DNA from: Engraulis encrasicolus
Taxonomy: Eukaryota; Chordata; Actinopteri; Clupeiformes; Engraulidae
Direction: 5' to 3'
DNA length: 64,000 nucleotides
Assembly: GCF_034702125.1 (NCBI RefSeq)
Contig: NC_085875.1
Span: 50,736,007-50,800,006 of the forward strand
Part shown: in pieces, positions 21,941 to 33,310 of the stretch
Layout: every line of letters starts with the position of its first letter
How positions within the stretch are numbered: position 1 is the first letter of the stretch
Program-made: the position numbers and the translations under genes
Notes under the pieces: generated by a model
What the model was told of the DNA's origin: nothing
Databases searched by the model: none
Seen by the model: the letters and a program-made list of their open reading frames with translations, nothing else

Positions 21941-22962
21941 GGATTTTTTTCTAAAGCGGCCCACCTGCTGGCACGTATACGGACCACTTTGTTGTTTGTT
22001 TGTTTATGGACGCATGTGCACATTTTCATTGGTGGCTTGGTTAAGTATGAACATAGACGCCATTAAATTCTAAAGGTTTTCTAATATTCACGGAGAAAAG
22101 AGCGCCAAAGCTTAACCTAATTCGGCAACCATGATTCACAACTATGCCACAACACTCAATGACAGACACCAAAAAGTTGTCTTGTCCACAACAAAGGAGT
22201 AATGTCCTTCCTTCATTATGAATACTGGGTGCGTGCCTGGCCGCTATAGCTATAGTACTCTTTCGCGCAAATTGGGCTATGGCTGGATAAGAGCACTTGG
22301 TGACCTTGGTGACCGTGTCGCCAAATCACTTTCGTTTAACATGGCGCGGTCAAACGGGCAAGGAACACTGAACATGAATAAAACCAGAGCAGTCATGTTG
22401 GAAAGCTGTAGGACTAAGTTGGAAAACTACTCTCTGTCTCTCCCTCTCCTTCTCCCTGCCTGCGCGGACGGTATTGATTGACAGCTGAGACCTCCGTTCT
22501 GCAGGCGACATGATGTTGTATAGATAACAATCTCGTCGTCTTTTATATTCACAAGAGCACCAAAATTAATATAATTTCTGAGAATTATTCAGCAAGCACC
22601 CTTCACAACAGGAAATCTTTGAAGTCCATCCTCGTTACATTGAATGCTGATAATCAGCCGTTAATATTAACGCCGGCTGACGGCGCGGGAGAACAAAAAA
22701 AACAAACAAACCTATGCCTACTTTCGAAAGCGACCGCTCCCTCTGCTTTTGTTTGTGTTGCTTTTGACAAGATTGAAATTAAACGCCGACACAGGCTATG
22801 TGTAGCAGACGACTCACATCAACCAGGATTTCAGTCACAAGAGTTCCTGTCACGCACCCTCTTCAAAGGGGGGGGGTTCAAGGGGTACGGCATGTGAAAA
22901 AGTTTGGGAAGTACTGTCTTATGGAATAATAAGTCATAAAATCGAGGTAGAATCTATCTTAC

Positions 22963-23100
22963 CTAGTATGAGTTCCTTAATGTCCTTACATGTGGTGATT
23001 ATTTTCCATGACACAATATTGACAAGGCAAGGAATGGCGCATGTGGTGTAACCCACAGCCCAGTCATAAAAAAAGCCCGCCAAGAGTTTGCCAGGCCTCA
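22963..23100 (-). promoter_or_regulatory. Putative 5' exon of gene E (distal part)
   Basis: Minus-strand GAACTCATACTAG|GTAAGATA at 22963, equal to the donor at 33003 (gene D). In E and B the ancestral first-exon sequence is split by about 0.4-0.5 kb of extra DNA, and a second donor (AAG|GTAAGA) lies at 23536. Probably non-coding; low certainty. Confidence 0.35.
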
Positions 23101-23135
23101 TTCTGTCAAAAATGAAGGCTTTTGGGGCTCTAACC

Positions 23136-23342
23136 CAGTGGTTCCCAACCAGGGGTACGTGTACCACAAGGGGTACGCGAGCACATTGCAGGGGGTACTT
23201 GGAAAAATATAATTTTAACAAATATATGGAGCTTAGTTACATTGGGACGGAGAAAGTGGTATAGAACTTGACTTAGGGGGTACTCATGGCACAACGAAAA
23301 TGCTTAGGGGGTACACAAGACAAAAAAGGTTGGGAAACACTG
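23136..23342. mobile_element. hAT MITE
   Basis: Termini CAGTGGTTCCCAACC and GGTTGGGAAACACTG, flanked by CTCTAACC and CTCTATAC (8 bp, two mismatches). The empty site GGGGCTCTATACTC is intact at 12675 and 55222. Confidence 0.8.
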
Positions 23343-23535
23343 CTCTATACTCTTAACATAAGCTTCACATATGTTGTATTAAACAACTCACTGTAAGTAC
23401 ATTTTGCAAAAGACTTTTTATTTGAACTTGAAATATTGCTCAAAATGTTACTTTACAAAAGTGGTGCACTCATTATTGCTGTGCACTGTAGAAGACAAGA
23501 TGATTAGCTTATGGAATAATACATTAAATTCTTAC

Positions 23536-23625
23536 CTTAGTTTCCCTGTGAGTTTGTTTGTCTTTCTGTGAACAACACCAATGTCTGCCTGTGTGCTCTA
23601 GTCAAGGAGGAAGTGTTTTACACCA
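23536..23625 (-). promoter_or_regulatory. Putative first exon / promoter-proximal block of gene E
   Basis: Donor AAG|GTAAGA at 23536, followed upstream by the conserved CACAGAAAGACAAAC block found also at 12890 and 55440. The CRE palindrome lies about 30-130 bp further upstream. Confidence 0.35.
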
Positions 23626-23654
23626 CTCTGTAGGGTAAGATGTGGATCGGATTC

Positions 23655-23662
23655 TGACGTCA
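23655..23662. promoter_or_regulatory. CRE-like palindrome TGACGTCA upstream of gene E
   Basis: Perfect CRE palindrome followed by CCTAC, conserved at 55537-55544 upstream of gene B. Confidence 0.45.
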
Positions 23663-23735
23663 CCTACTTGTAGTCTTGGACTCAATTCATTAGCCAATGA
23701 AGATGAAACAGCCCACTCAGTCGTGCACTGTAGGC

Positions 23736-24110
23736 CATTGTTTCTCAACCTTTTTTTTTAGTCGAGACACCCTTTCAATTCATGAAAAATTTAAAGGCAC
23801 CCCACACCAACAAGCCGTAAAATGGCATCGCATCCGATACCACACAAGCTTAGAAAAGTAACACATTTGGAGACGTCACACGACCTACGTTCGAAGTTGC
23901 AGCTGCCTGGGTGACCTATTTTTACTTTATTTTATAATTGTGCGTAAATGGCAGATGAAAGACTCCACTGACTAACATTACCATACCCAATTTAGACAAA
24001 TATGTATTATATTACATAATTCAGCCACTTATCAGCCACGTTTCTGCGGCACCCTTGAGGGTGGCCTGCGGCACCCCAGGGTGCCCCGGCACCCATGTTG
24101 AGAAACACTG
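23736..24110. mobile_element. hAT MITE with perfect 8-bp target duplication
   Basis: Termini CATTGTTTCTCAACC and GTTGAGAAACACTG, flanked by CTGTAGGC on both sides (23728-23735, 24111-24118). The empty site GCACTGTAGGCATCAGG is present at 13027. Confidence 0.85.
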
Positions 24111-24623
24111 CTGTAGGCATCAGGACTGCCAGAACAATAGACAGATATTGACCATTAAGAGACAGATATCTAACATTAAAAACAAAACAGGTACATGGCC
24201 AAGTTAGATAGGCCCTATGATTAGAAAAAGCAGTGTCTGTGGAGTAAGATACATGCATGCAAGGTGTGTCCTCTTTGAAGAAGGCACACAATAAAACGTG
24301 TCTGTGCAGTAAAAAAAAAAAAAAACACGGTAGGCAAGATGTGGCCTCTTTTTTTAAAACTTGTTGATTTTGGACCAACTCCATCACAATCTTGTAGGTC
24401 AATAAAAGTGAAGCCTGCTCCTAGCTGAACACTTCCTTCATTTTTGACATCTTTAATTTGGTGGGTTATTTTTCAGTGTTCTTCTTGGCCAAAATACAAT
24501 GGAGATGATACAGCCTACCCTAATGATGAAATGATTTTCTTAGAAATTAAATGTCACAGCTGCCACAAAGCAGCCTCAAACTGGTTATGTTGCATTGCTG
24601 CATATATTCCAGTGTAGTTTGGT

Positions 24624-24626
<3 letters not shown>

Positions 24627-24666
<40 letters not shown>
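24627..24666. repeat. (GA)n microsatellite
   Basis: Pure AG tract, positionally equivalent to the much longer tract at 56311-56420 in copy 2. Confidence 0.95.
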
Positions 24667-24669
<3 letters not shown>

Positions 24670-24967
24670 TTATAATATCTGCATTTGTGAATCAGCAGGG
24701 CTGGTGAAGGGTGGAGCTAGTTTGGGTGAGTAGAGAGTAGTGAGCAGCACTCTGGTAGATAATTGAAACTAACGCATAACATGGGTCTAAATAGACCCGG
24801 CTGAGTTTAAAATTTCTATATCTTTGTAAGAATACAATTTTCTTACTCAGCACTCCATGAATTCCTCAATTGACTTGTTTTTGTCCCTTAGATGACTTAA
24901 TTTATTTTTATGCATCATAACTTTTTGCGTGAAAACACTTTTTTGGTTACTACCCCTTTAACGCATA

Positions 24968-26380
24968 ACATGGGTCTAAATAGACCCGCATTCATTTCCT
25001 ATGTAATTTCATCACAAGCTTAATGTCTCTTAGCCATATTGAAAAAGGATTTTGATTCTTTTACTAAAAAATCAACTTTTTATCATTTATGGAGTATTAA
25101 CTCCCAACATCAATAGTTATTTTAAATACTTGATGGTTATTCTTTGAAATAGAAGTCATTTTATATAACTATATGATATTTAGACACATGGGTCTAAATA
25201 GACCCGCATTCATTTCCTATGTAATTTCATCACAAGCTTAATGTCTCTTAGCCATATTGAAAAAGGATTTTGATTCTTTTACTAAAAGTCCAACTTTTTA
25301 TCATGTATGGAGTATTAACTCCCAACAGCAATACTTATTTTAAATTCTTGATGGTTATTCTTTGATATAGAAGTCAATTTATATATATGACATTTAGACA
25401 CATGGGTCTAAATAGACCCGCATTCATTTCCTATGTAATTTCATCACAAGCTTAATGTCTCTTAGCCATATTGAGAAAGGATTTTGATTCTTTTACTAAA
25501 ATTCAACTTTTTGTCATTTATGGAGTATTAACTCCCAACATTAATACTTAATTCAAATACTTTATGGTTATTCTTTGATATAGAAGTCATTTTATATAAC
25601 TATATGACATTTAGACACATGGGTCTAAATAGACCCGCATTCATTTCCTATGTAATTTCATCACAACCTTAAAGGGGTATGCCACTATTTTGAGGCTTAA
25701 TACAGTTAAAATCGTTGGCTGGGGTTTATAAAGGTGGTAAAGTGTCTTATTTTTCATGTAAGCCGTTGTCTTGCTTTAAGACAAGTTAAAAGAGGGAATA
25801 TGTCGCTAAGCTAGTGAAAGTCAATGTATCCGTGTAGCATTCTACACGGATACATTGACTTTCACTAGCTTAGCGACATATTCCCTCTTTTAACTTGTCT
25901 TAAAGCAAGACAACGCTTAACATGGAAAGTAAGACACTTTACCACCTTTATAAACCCCAGCCAACAATTTTAACTGTATTAAGCCCCAAAATAGTGGCAT
26001 ACCCCTTTCATGTCTCTTAGCCATATTGAGAAAGGATTTTGATTCTTTTACTAAAAATTCATTTTTTGACATTTATGAAGTATTAACTCCCAACATTAAT
26101 ACTTAANTCAAATACATATGGTTATTCTTTGAAATAGACATCTTTTTATACAATTATGATATTTACACACATGGGTCAAAAATGATCCGCATTCATTTTT
26201 TATATACAGAATTATTAAGCAAACGTGTTTTTTGACCATGTTGTCTTTTTTTATGCTTATTTTCCAACAGGAATCTATATGAACTTGAAAACCTATAGGA
26301 TTTAAGCATTCCAGGCCATGCATATTTGTATAAAAATATGGGGCTGTGGTCGAAGGTGCCTTATATCAGGTGTGCATAAT
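24968..26380. repeat. ~215-bp tandem units inside the piggyBac-like element
   Basis: ACATGGGTC(T/A)AAA anchors at 24968, 25186, 25399, 25617 and 26169 give spacings of 218, 213, 218 and 214 bp after removing the nested 338-bp element. The last unit has diverged. Confidence 0.85.
25671..26008. mobile_element. Foldback MITE, nearly perfect 338-bp palindrome
   Basis: Two arms of about 167 bp (AAAGGGGTATGCCACTATTT and its inverse) with a loop of only a few bases (GTGTAGCATTCTACAC). Arm identity is very high, with a few substitutions. It interrupts the fourth tandem unit after CTTAA. Confidence 0.9.
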
Positions 26381-28327
26381 TATTAGGCAACAAAATAGAT
26401 CTAACAAACTCTGAAAAGTCGATTAACAATTTTAAAGTCTTCTAGAGGGATGTGGCTGTCGTGAAATTGGCAAGACGCAGAGGCGATTCTAGGGTCAGAT
26501 GGGGCCCCAAGCGAAAATGCAAAATAATGAACATCTGAACCAAAATAAAGTGTGGGCTGTTATTCACTATCTAGGGGCTTGGGGGCCCCAAGCGGCTGCC
26601 TGCCTTGCCTGGTGGCAAGATGCGCCTCTGGGACAAGACATTAGTCACTTTACCACAGAATTATGAAATGCATCATTACAAAGTCATCTGTCTCGTAAGA
26701 AATGTCACAGCCAAAAATTGAGAAGGTGGAGCTTTAAGGTGGAGCTACAAAAAAGTATTACCCTGCAGTCTTATAATATTACACAACAGAAACCTACACC
26801 AAGTGTCCAGAAGAACAGGGTATTGAGCACTCAGAGATATGGCCAAGGTAAGAAGGGATGACACTAGACATGTTAATTAAGTCAAGACTGGGTCAAAAAT
26901 ACCTGGGACAGAGTTNTCAAAGTTAGGTCTATNATGGACTTGGGAAAGTGACTCTTGACAGACAGGGTGCATGAGCACATTGCTGATCTAGCCATAGACT
27001 CATCTACCTGGTCCATTAACAGTCACCTTCACAAGTTCATAAAATCATTGAAAAAAACTGTCTAAACACATTTCTTATTTTTATTTATTTTTTATTTGTA
27101 GTTTATTTGGCAGGGACAATGCAGTGCACATTGTTACAAACATGACATGGCAAGGCCATGACACAGCTTGCAGATGTGAATACAGTAGGCCTACATAAAA
27201 GGTTTATAGCTAGATAGCTAATTTGCAACCTCAGTCCCTGATCAGGCTACCTACTCTAATAAAACATATAAATCATCTAAAAGTACAATTGTACAATACA
27301 GTATACAAGACAATAATAAGCCAACTTGAAACATGCTCCCTATAATATAAAAGCCTTGTGCATTAAGAAAAAAACAAGATGATGAGGGTGACCTATATAT
27401 GCTGTGTGTGCATGTGTGTGTGTGTTAACTATTGTGTGTTATGATTACATTTTTGGTTTTCCTTCAGCCAGTGTTTCAGTTGTCTGTTAAATGTTTTAAA
27501 CTCTGTTTGGATTTTTATTACAGTTGGTAAACTGTTCCACATTTGAGTTCCAATAACTGAGAAACTAGACTGACCAAAAGAAGTTTTGCGCACCTCTGCA
27601 ATGCAGTTACCATTCACTGCTCCTCTGGTGGCCGCTCTTCTTGAGCTTATTTTTGTTACAAATGGACACAGTACAACAGGAGCAATATTGTTTGCACATT
27701 TAAAAATGAGTTTAAGAAAAGAGAACTTCATAAAATTCTCAAAGCTTAAGAGGTTATATTTCTTTACTATGAGGCAGTGGTGCCACGTTATTGGTTTCTG
27801 GTCCAGTATCTTAAATGCCTGTTTATATAATGATAAAATAGGTTTGATTGATATCTGGGAGGCTTGGCTCCATACAGTAATACAGTAAGATAGGTGGGAC
27901 AGTATCATGGCATGAAAGAAATGTCTTGACCCAGTCTTGACTTAAGTTTCTTGTTGAGTGGTCTTCAGGTTTCAGCCTGTTTTACCTTGGCCATGTCTCT
28001 GAGTGCTGAATACAATGTTCTTGTGGACACTCAATGTAGGTTTCAGTTCTGGAATATAACAGCACTGCAGGTAATACTTTTGTGGTAGTTTCATCTTCAA
28101 TTCTTCTAAATCTGGTTGTGACTTTGTGAGCTCATGTCATGTGACACTGATGGCTTTGTAACAGTGCTTTAGACGGATGTGACCAATATTTCAAGACAGC
28201 CACACCCCTCTGGAAGACATCAAAATTGTTTATAGTATTTTTGGAGTTTGTTAGATGTCTTTTGTGGCATATTTTCCCATAGGAAAGCAAAGTTGCCTAA
28301 TAATTATGCACATTAATTATGCCCTGA
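26366..28327. mobile_element. Tc1/mariner-like element carrying a LINE fragment
   Basis: Ends TCAGG(T/G)... with TGTGCATAATTATTAGGCAA inverted repeats and TA at both sides (26364-26365, 28328-28329). Inner arms are also inverted (ACTCAGAGA(T/C)ATGGCCAAGGTA near 26829 and 27990). The piece near 26925-27010 resembles Tc1-type transposase DNA from memory, but it is broken and contains two N. Confidence 0.65.
27429..27908 (-). pseudogene. LINE ORF2 3' fragment
   Basis: A 159-residue minus-strand frame with LSHLSYCITVWSQ near the start and SFSVIGTQMWNSLPTVIK, then FNRQLKHWL, near the end. This is the usual C-terminal signature of CR1/L2-type reverse transcriptases. It is 5'-truncated. The 3' UTR probably extends to about 27061 (TTTATTTGGCAGGGACAATG). 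Confidence 0.7.
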
Positions 28328-29110
28328 TATAGGCTATTGGGCTCCTCCGATCACACCGTCTCTTATTACACAAATATGCATGACTTGGAATGCTTAAATC
28401 CAATAGGTCAGCAGTGGTCAACAGTGGTCAAAAACAATTTATTTGTTCCTGACTGGAATCCTTTTAAATATATTTTAGTTCCTAACGTGAAACACTTCAG
28501 ACTTAGGCTATGTCTGCAATAATGGGGGAAATTATTTGTGTGTTTATTTATATAAGATACAAAAATAACACCCATTTTGTGCATTAAAAGCAGCCTAAAT
28601 CACAAATTGTAATCCATTAGCTATTAAAATACATTAATTGTGGAAGTTATTATAGTGAAAGATTTAGACTTCCATTAGAAATGAATACGGGCCATTTTCG
28701 GTCCACGTCTAGAAATTAGTGATTTAATTCCAAATTCATGTTTATTTGTAAAATAAAAATATAAGAACATTTTAAAAAATACTTTTTTGAATTAACGACC
28801 ACCTATGTAATTACTTTTAGAAGAATTATGGGATAAAATGTATTGGTTTTAGAAGTTGTGTGAGAGAATACATGATCAATGCCCAGAAATACATTGGAAA
28901 TGAATGCGGGTCTATTTAGACCCATGTTATGCGTTAGTGTGAGTCCAATGGCTTATGCATTAAAGGGTTAAGGTGGTGAACTGGTGGAGTGAGAGGGCTC
29001 ATGACAGCTAAAGGTATATCCCCAAAACTCGACGCCTTCCCCATCATTCCCACCAGTCCCGTCCACCTTTTTATAAATGTATATGTTAAATACCAAATTT
29101 AAAAGAAATA

Positions 29111-29425
29111 CAGCCCTGGCAAAGATTGAGAGACCACTTTGAAATGTTCAGTTTTTCTGATTTTGCCTTGCATAGGTATGGGTTTGAGTAAAACAAAGAT
29201 TGTTATTTCATTCTACAAACTACCGACAACATTTCCTCTGAATTTCGAAAGAAAATATTGTTATTTAGATCATTTATTATTTCGAGATTCGGAGGAAATG
29301 TTGTCGGTAGTTTATAGAATGGAATAGCAATGTTTGTTTTAATCAAACACATAGGCCTACCTATCCATAGCAAACCCAGAAAATCAGAACATTTTGAAGT
29401 GGTCTCTCAATTTTTGCCAGAGCAG
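29111..29425. mobile_element. Tc1-like MITE
   Basis: Inverted termini CAGCCCTGGCAAA(G/A)ATTGAG / CTCAATTTTTGCCAGAGCAG, with TA on both sides and a second inverted block (TACCGACAACATTTCCTC / GAGGAAATGTTGTCGGTA). The duplicate is at 57607-57915. Confidence 0.8.
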
Positions 29426-29523
29426 TATACGTAATATCTACCGTATACATAGATCAATGACGTGCTTAAAACCAAACGACTATTAAGAGGATGAAGCAAA
29501 AAAAACAGGGGGCAAACACTATT

Positions 29524-29738
29524 ACAGTGGATCTACCACATTAGGTACCAGTGTAACAATATTTAATACCATGTAATACCAGTACACTATGTACCAATTT
29601 TGTACTTACATCATGTACTTGTGTGTAAGTAGTATTACATGGTATTGCATATTGTTACACTAGTATTACATGCTATTAAATGTTATTACACTGGTTATTA
29701 CACTATAGCCTACCTAATGTGGTAGATCCACTGAAATG
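29524..29738. mobile_element. MITE rich in ACCATGTAATACCAG words
   Basis: Inverted ends ACAGTGGATCTACCACATTA / TAATGTGGTAGATCCACTG around a variable TATTACA-type core. Copy 2 is at about 58032-58226. Confidence 0.65.
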
Positions 29739-29739
29739 G

Positions 29740-30417
29740 TGAACCATTAAAATAAGGTGTTACAGGGCAAATCAATCCACCCAGTCAGACGTTATGGGCC
29801 AAATGAAAATTCCACCATTTTGAAAGTGCTGACCTCTAACATCTAATCAGTTAATGGACCTACCCGCCTAGAGCATTAACACACCGAATCTGGGACAAAT
29901 CCATCCACCCGGTCACTAGTTATGGGCCAAATAAAAAATCGGCCATCTTGAATTCAGTCATCTTGAAAGTGTTGACCTCCAAACTGGAATCAGTTCATGA
30001 CCCTACCCTAGAGCATTCACACACCGAATCTGAGACAAATGCGTTTCAGATCCTCTGCCATGACACACCGCAAAAGCACTGCCATCAAAAGGTGATGCGC
30101 ACCATTATCCTGTATGTGGCGGTGAAACATCTACAGTGTGAAACCATAAGATACCAGGCCAAGACAGCAGCACCCAAAGTGAGGCCACAGCAAAAGGGAT
30201 AGCCCCATAATGCATGCTGTAGGCCTACCACAGTGGCACAGTGTATTAGTCATTGAAAAATCAACTATGTACTACACTACTATGACATAACACAGGGTGG
30301 ACTGTTCCTTTAAGTAGTGCACTATGACTTTGTCATTGCAGTTCTAGTAACAGCAAATGTAAAACGCTGTGATAACGGGTTAACACAGCATCTAGTGTTA
30401 TGTCTATGAGTCTAGCT
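29740..30417. other. Duplicated intergenic repeats, no gene
   Basis: Contains AATCCACCCAGTCAGA(C/A)GTTATGGGCC and TCTTGAAAGTG(C/T)TG words also found in the satellite block at 3.9-9.6 kb, and a segment repeated at 59590-59960. Confidence 0.5.
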
Positions 30418-30625
30418 TAGTGTTTCTCAATGGTGGCGCTACAGCCCCCCAGGGGGTGTTGGGGAGACCTAGGGCGGCGTTGAGAAGGATGCAACTGAGT
30501 GGGGGCGGGGCTTAGTTACCATTGAGTTGCATTAGTCCATTCTATTTTTCAATACTAAGAGGGGCATTGGCAGGCTTATGATGAGGTCGAGGGGACGTTT
30601 GTTCAAAAAAGGTTGAGAACCACTG
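30418..30625. mobile_element. hAT MITE
   Basis: Termini TAGTGTTTCTCAA and TTGAGAACCACTG, flanked by GTCTAGCT / GTCTAACT. The duplicate at 59964-60172 keeps a perfect GTCTAGCT pair. Confidence 0.8.
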
Positions 30626-31013
30626 GTCTAACTGAACGGTTGAAGGTCACTGGGTTCTGGGTTCAAGGTCAATGGATTCTGCAATTGAGGCTAGATTCAT
30701 AGACATACACATTAGAATGTCATGTTTGACGTTTGAAGTCGCATCCAATGAAGTATGCACATCCCAAAAACAAATCTTACGTGCTAGATGTAATTGAACC
30801 ATGAGTCAAGTTTTTCATGCTCTCCAGTGTTTTTCCAACCTGTCACGGCCTTACCTGGTTCACTCGGTTTTAAATGGTCTGTCCAGGAGACAAAATACCC
30901 CCCAATCAGGAGGAGCAGACAAGAGAAATCTGCCCCCACTACTAACTTCTTCACTTTGTCCTCTGCACTCAAAACTCTGTTTCAACATTGGACAGTGTTT
31001 TAGGATACTTTAT

Positions 31014-31330
31014 TCAGTGTTTCCCGGCCTTTTTTGTCTTGCGTACCCCCTAAACCTTTTTTCACACCATGACTACCCCTTCACTCACATGGTCTATTGC
31101 TCTATCCAACATTTGTTATCATCACTACAGTATACTATTTCACACTACACTGTTTTATAAGCCCTCCCTACAGTGTGCTCATGTAGGCCTACCCCTGGTA
31201 CATGTACCCTAACCTGATTTAAATCATCTGGGCTGCGTTCGGCTAGGTCACGCGGGGGCGTTCCCATGCCTCACCACCCCAGATGGCAAGAGTCAGGTAA
31301 CATGTACCCCAGGTTGGGAATCATTGCTTT
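31014..31330. mobile_element. hAT-like fragment
   Basis: Begins CAGTGTTTCCCGGCC and ends GGTTGGGAATCATTG, the usual hAT terminal motif with mutations. A copy is at about 60563-60893. Confidence 0.55.
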
Positions 31331-31410
31331 AATCTGCTGTATTTGGATTTACTTCACTGTACCCTTCCACAGATAAGTAGAGACACAGACCTGGGATTGG
31401 AAATAGCATT

Positions 31411-31416
31411 TTTATT
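31411..31416 (-). promoter_or_regulatory. Candidate poly(A) signal of gene D
   Basis: AATAAA in the context GAGCTGAATAAAAATG, conserved at 39629-39634 (C) and 60984-60989 (A). Confidence 0.55.
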
Positions 31417-31830
31417 CAGCTCCAGTTTAGATAAAATGATGTACATGTTGGCAGGACGATTTTTTTGCACTTGTGAGTTAAATGTGGCATAGTCTAATAC
31501 AAAGACATAGGGCCTACAAACAGCAAAATATCAACTTCCATACATTCCAAGTATTAAACAGTTACCAATTTCAAACACAAAGAGGAGCACAATTTGTCAG
31601 GACACCATAACTATGGTTGAAAAATTAACATTATTTGGCATTACACCATTTAAGGATACTGGAGAAGAGGGGCAATGTTTTTCAAAATCCAGCACAAGTT
31701 GTAATTGCAGGATTGTCAGAGCATGGCCACCAACATTATAGAACCATTTGAGACAAGGGGGTCCATTTTTGGTGGGGTGTCTGAACTCCGTCTCCATCAA
31801 GAGAGAGGATTGTGGTGGTTTGGATGGCTC

Positions 31831-32153
31831 TCATGCTGCAGTCCACAGCTCCTCCACTAGGTCTGGCTCCTGTGCCTGTAGGATCTTGTAGAAGGCTAGT
31901 TTTCCCTTAGCCCCAGGTGAGCGCAGGCCATCATACAGCTTCCTTATTTTGTCCCGACTTGTGGTAACCTTGTCGATGTTGGCGTAGGTCGCCTGGCCAA
32001 TAATACCCTGGGAGAGGAGCTGGTCTGCTATTGGCATCACCTCTGCTACTCTGTCAATGATTTTCGCCCTATTGGTATCCACGAAGACAGCTGCCATCTT
32101 GCTGTCCACCTGGCCAGGGATGCCGCTGGGCTGTGATGGCTCATCTTTGACAA
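31831..32153 (-). CDS. Gene D: ASC-type CARD exon, PYD exon deleted (CARD-only)
   Basis: The 323-nt exon has an intact acceptor (CTGCAG|TTGTC), open frame and TGA stop (31833-31831). It matches the CARD exons of A and C in length. From the first in-frame ATG (32097) it would give 88 residues: FVDTNRAKIIDRV, MPIADQLL, TTSRDKIRKLYDGL and LVEELW cover the six-helix CARD. Just upstream, the intron sequence AGGATTATTAACACAT joins directly to the DNA that lies upstream of the PYD exon in gene C, so the PYD exon and intron are gone. It could be a CARD-only regulator, if the upstream exon (33003) splices to it, or a relic. No in-frame defect is seen. Confidence 0.65.
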
Positions 32154-32394
32154 CTGCAGCAGGATTATTAACACATTATGACTTGATCATTGGCATGCTG
32201 TTTACAACAAAATATACACATAGATTCGCAAGAAAAGGAACACATTCATACATTCAGCACACAACACACTGTAGCTCTTTCAGTCTGCCAACCTGGAGGG
32301 GCACACTGAATCTGTTATAATCAAGTACAGTAGGCTACATCCAGGAAGTGGCAGATAGGAATGTCTTTATAAATGCCCCTGGCTTATCAGGAAC

Positions 32395-32486
32395 TAGCCT
32401 CGTGCACCATCCTACGTACTTTCCGCAAAGAGACTTGGCTCCGCACTACGAAATGAATTGGTGGTATTATGGGATGGTCAGGACCA
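32395..32486. mobile_element. ~90-bp element, gene D copy
   Basis: Flanked by GGCTTATCAGGAAC and GGCTAATCAGGAAC. Orthologous to 20078-20168. Confidence 0.7.
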
Positions 32487-33002
32487 GGCTAATCAGGAAC
32501 CCTGCTTAACTGAAGTTCATATATTGCTGAAGACCAATAATTTCAGAACAAAAGAAAATGTACTCTGGGGAGTACAGTACTTCTTGAGTTTTACACTCCG
32601 GTGCAACCAGAACTGAACACTGCATAAAAATAAAAAAAGAGAAATCAGTTGCTTAGCAGATGTGTTCTTTTGTGAACTAATTTATTATTTTACAGGTGCA
32701 TAATGACTGACGCTTTGACACCACATATTGTACGTCTTCATCAGAGTATGTGGAGAATAATAATTTGTACCAATACTTTGAAACAATAATTCGGTTTATC
32801 CTCATGTCATGCACACCAGGACTCAGCAGAGTTTACATAAATGAAGTCGACTCATGCGACCCTGTAATGATGCACTCAAATTCTACTGAAGTACACATTT
32901 TTATTATATATATTTCATTATATATATAGATAGAAGAGATGGTCGGATGATTATCTTACGGAATAATAAGTCATAAAAATCGTACCTACGAATGTATCTT
33001 AC

Positions 33003-33130
33003 CTAGTATGAGTTCCTTAATGTCCTTACTTTTTAGTCTTCCTGTGAATTTACGTGCTTTTCTGTGAGCTACGCCGATGTCTCTCTGTGAGCTCTGATCC
33101 AGGAGGAAACCTTTTACACCAGTCGCACCT
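33003..33130 (-). promoter_or_regulatory. Putative 5' exon of gene D
   Basis: Ends CATACTAG|GTAAGATA. The upstream part (GGATCAGAGCTCACAGAGAG) aligns with 63769-63880 of gene A. It contains in-frame stops, so it is probably untranslated. Confidence 0.4.
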
Positions 33131-33310
33131 GTAGGGCAAGGTGTGGCCTGGATGTTGCTATAATGTCACAGGTAGTCAAATCATTGGCCTACAAATGGAG
33201 ATAAGACAGCCTACCCTAATGATGAAACGAAAGTGAAGGTGTCACAGCCACCAGGCTACAGTTAAGCAGTCTACATTCAACCTGGTTAGGCCTACTGCAT
33301 TGTTGCATGC

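Larger units (their letters stand above)
20643..22916. mobile_element. hAT element (2.27 kb) with perfect 8-bp target duplication
   Basis: Termini CAGTGTTTCCCAAAC and GTTTGGGAAGTACTG, flanked by TCTTATGG at 20635-20642 and 22917-22924. The uninterrupted target is seen upstream of B (near 54430). No intact transposase frame. Other elements are nested inside. Confidence 0.85.
24769..28971. mobile_element. piggyBac-like composite element (4.2 kb)
   Basis: Inverted ends carry ACTAACGCATAACATGGGTC. The right end continues to CCCTTTAA-like sequence and abuts TTAA (28968-28971); the left end is truncated by about 30 bp. The empty site GAAACCAATTAAGGTGG exists in copy 2 near 57450. No piggyBac transposase frame is seen. 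Tandem units, a foldback element, and a Tc1-like element containing a LINE piece are nested inside. Confidence 0.7.
14420..33280. repeat. Segmental duplication, copy 1 (genes E and D)
   Basis: Collinear with 43432-63930, interrupted by independent transposon insertions in each copy. Shared landmarks, in order: TTGATTATACATTCACCCTGG start, hAT MITE, lysine-rich gene, 90-bp element, exon-1/CRE block, GA tract, gene-flank repeat GTGAGAGGGCTCATGACAG, hAT MITE, ASC CARD exon, exon-1 block. Confidence 0.8.

Noticed and set aside
22934..23221. Minus-strand frame reading AGFFYDWAVGYTTC... ending at the GTAAGATA donor
   Set aside because: Looked like a secreted-protein exon, but the copy at 55.1 kb differs by one base in frame and no start or signal peptide is conserved; more likely untranslated duplicated DNA.
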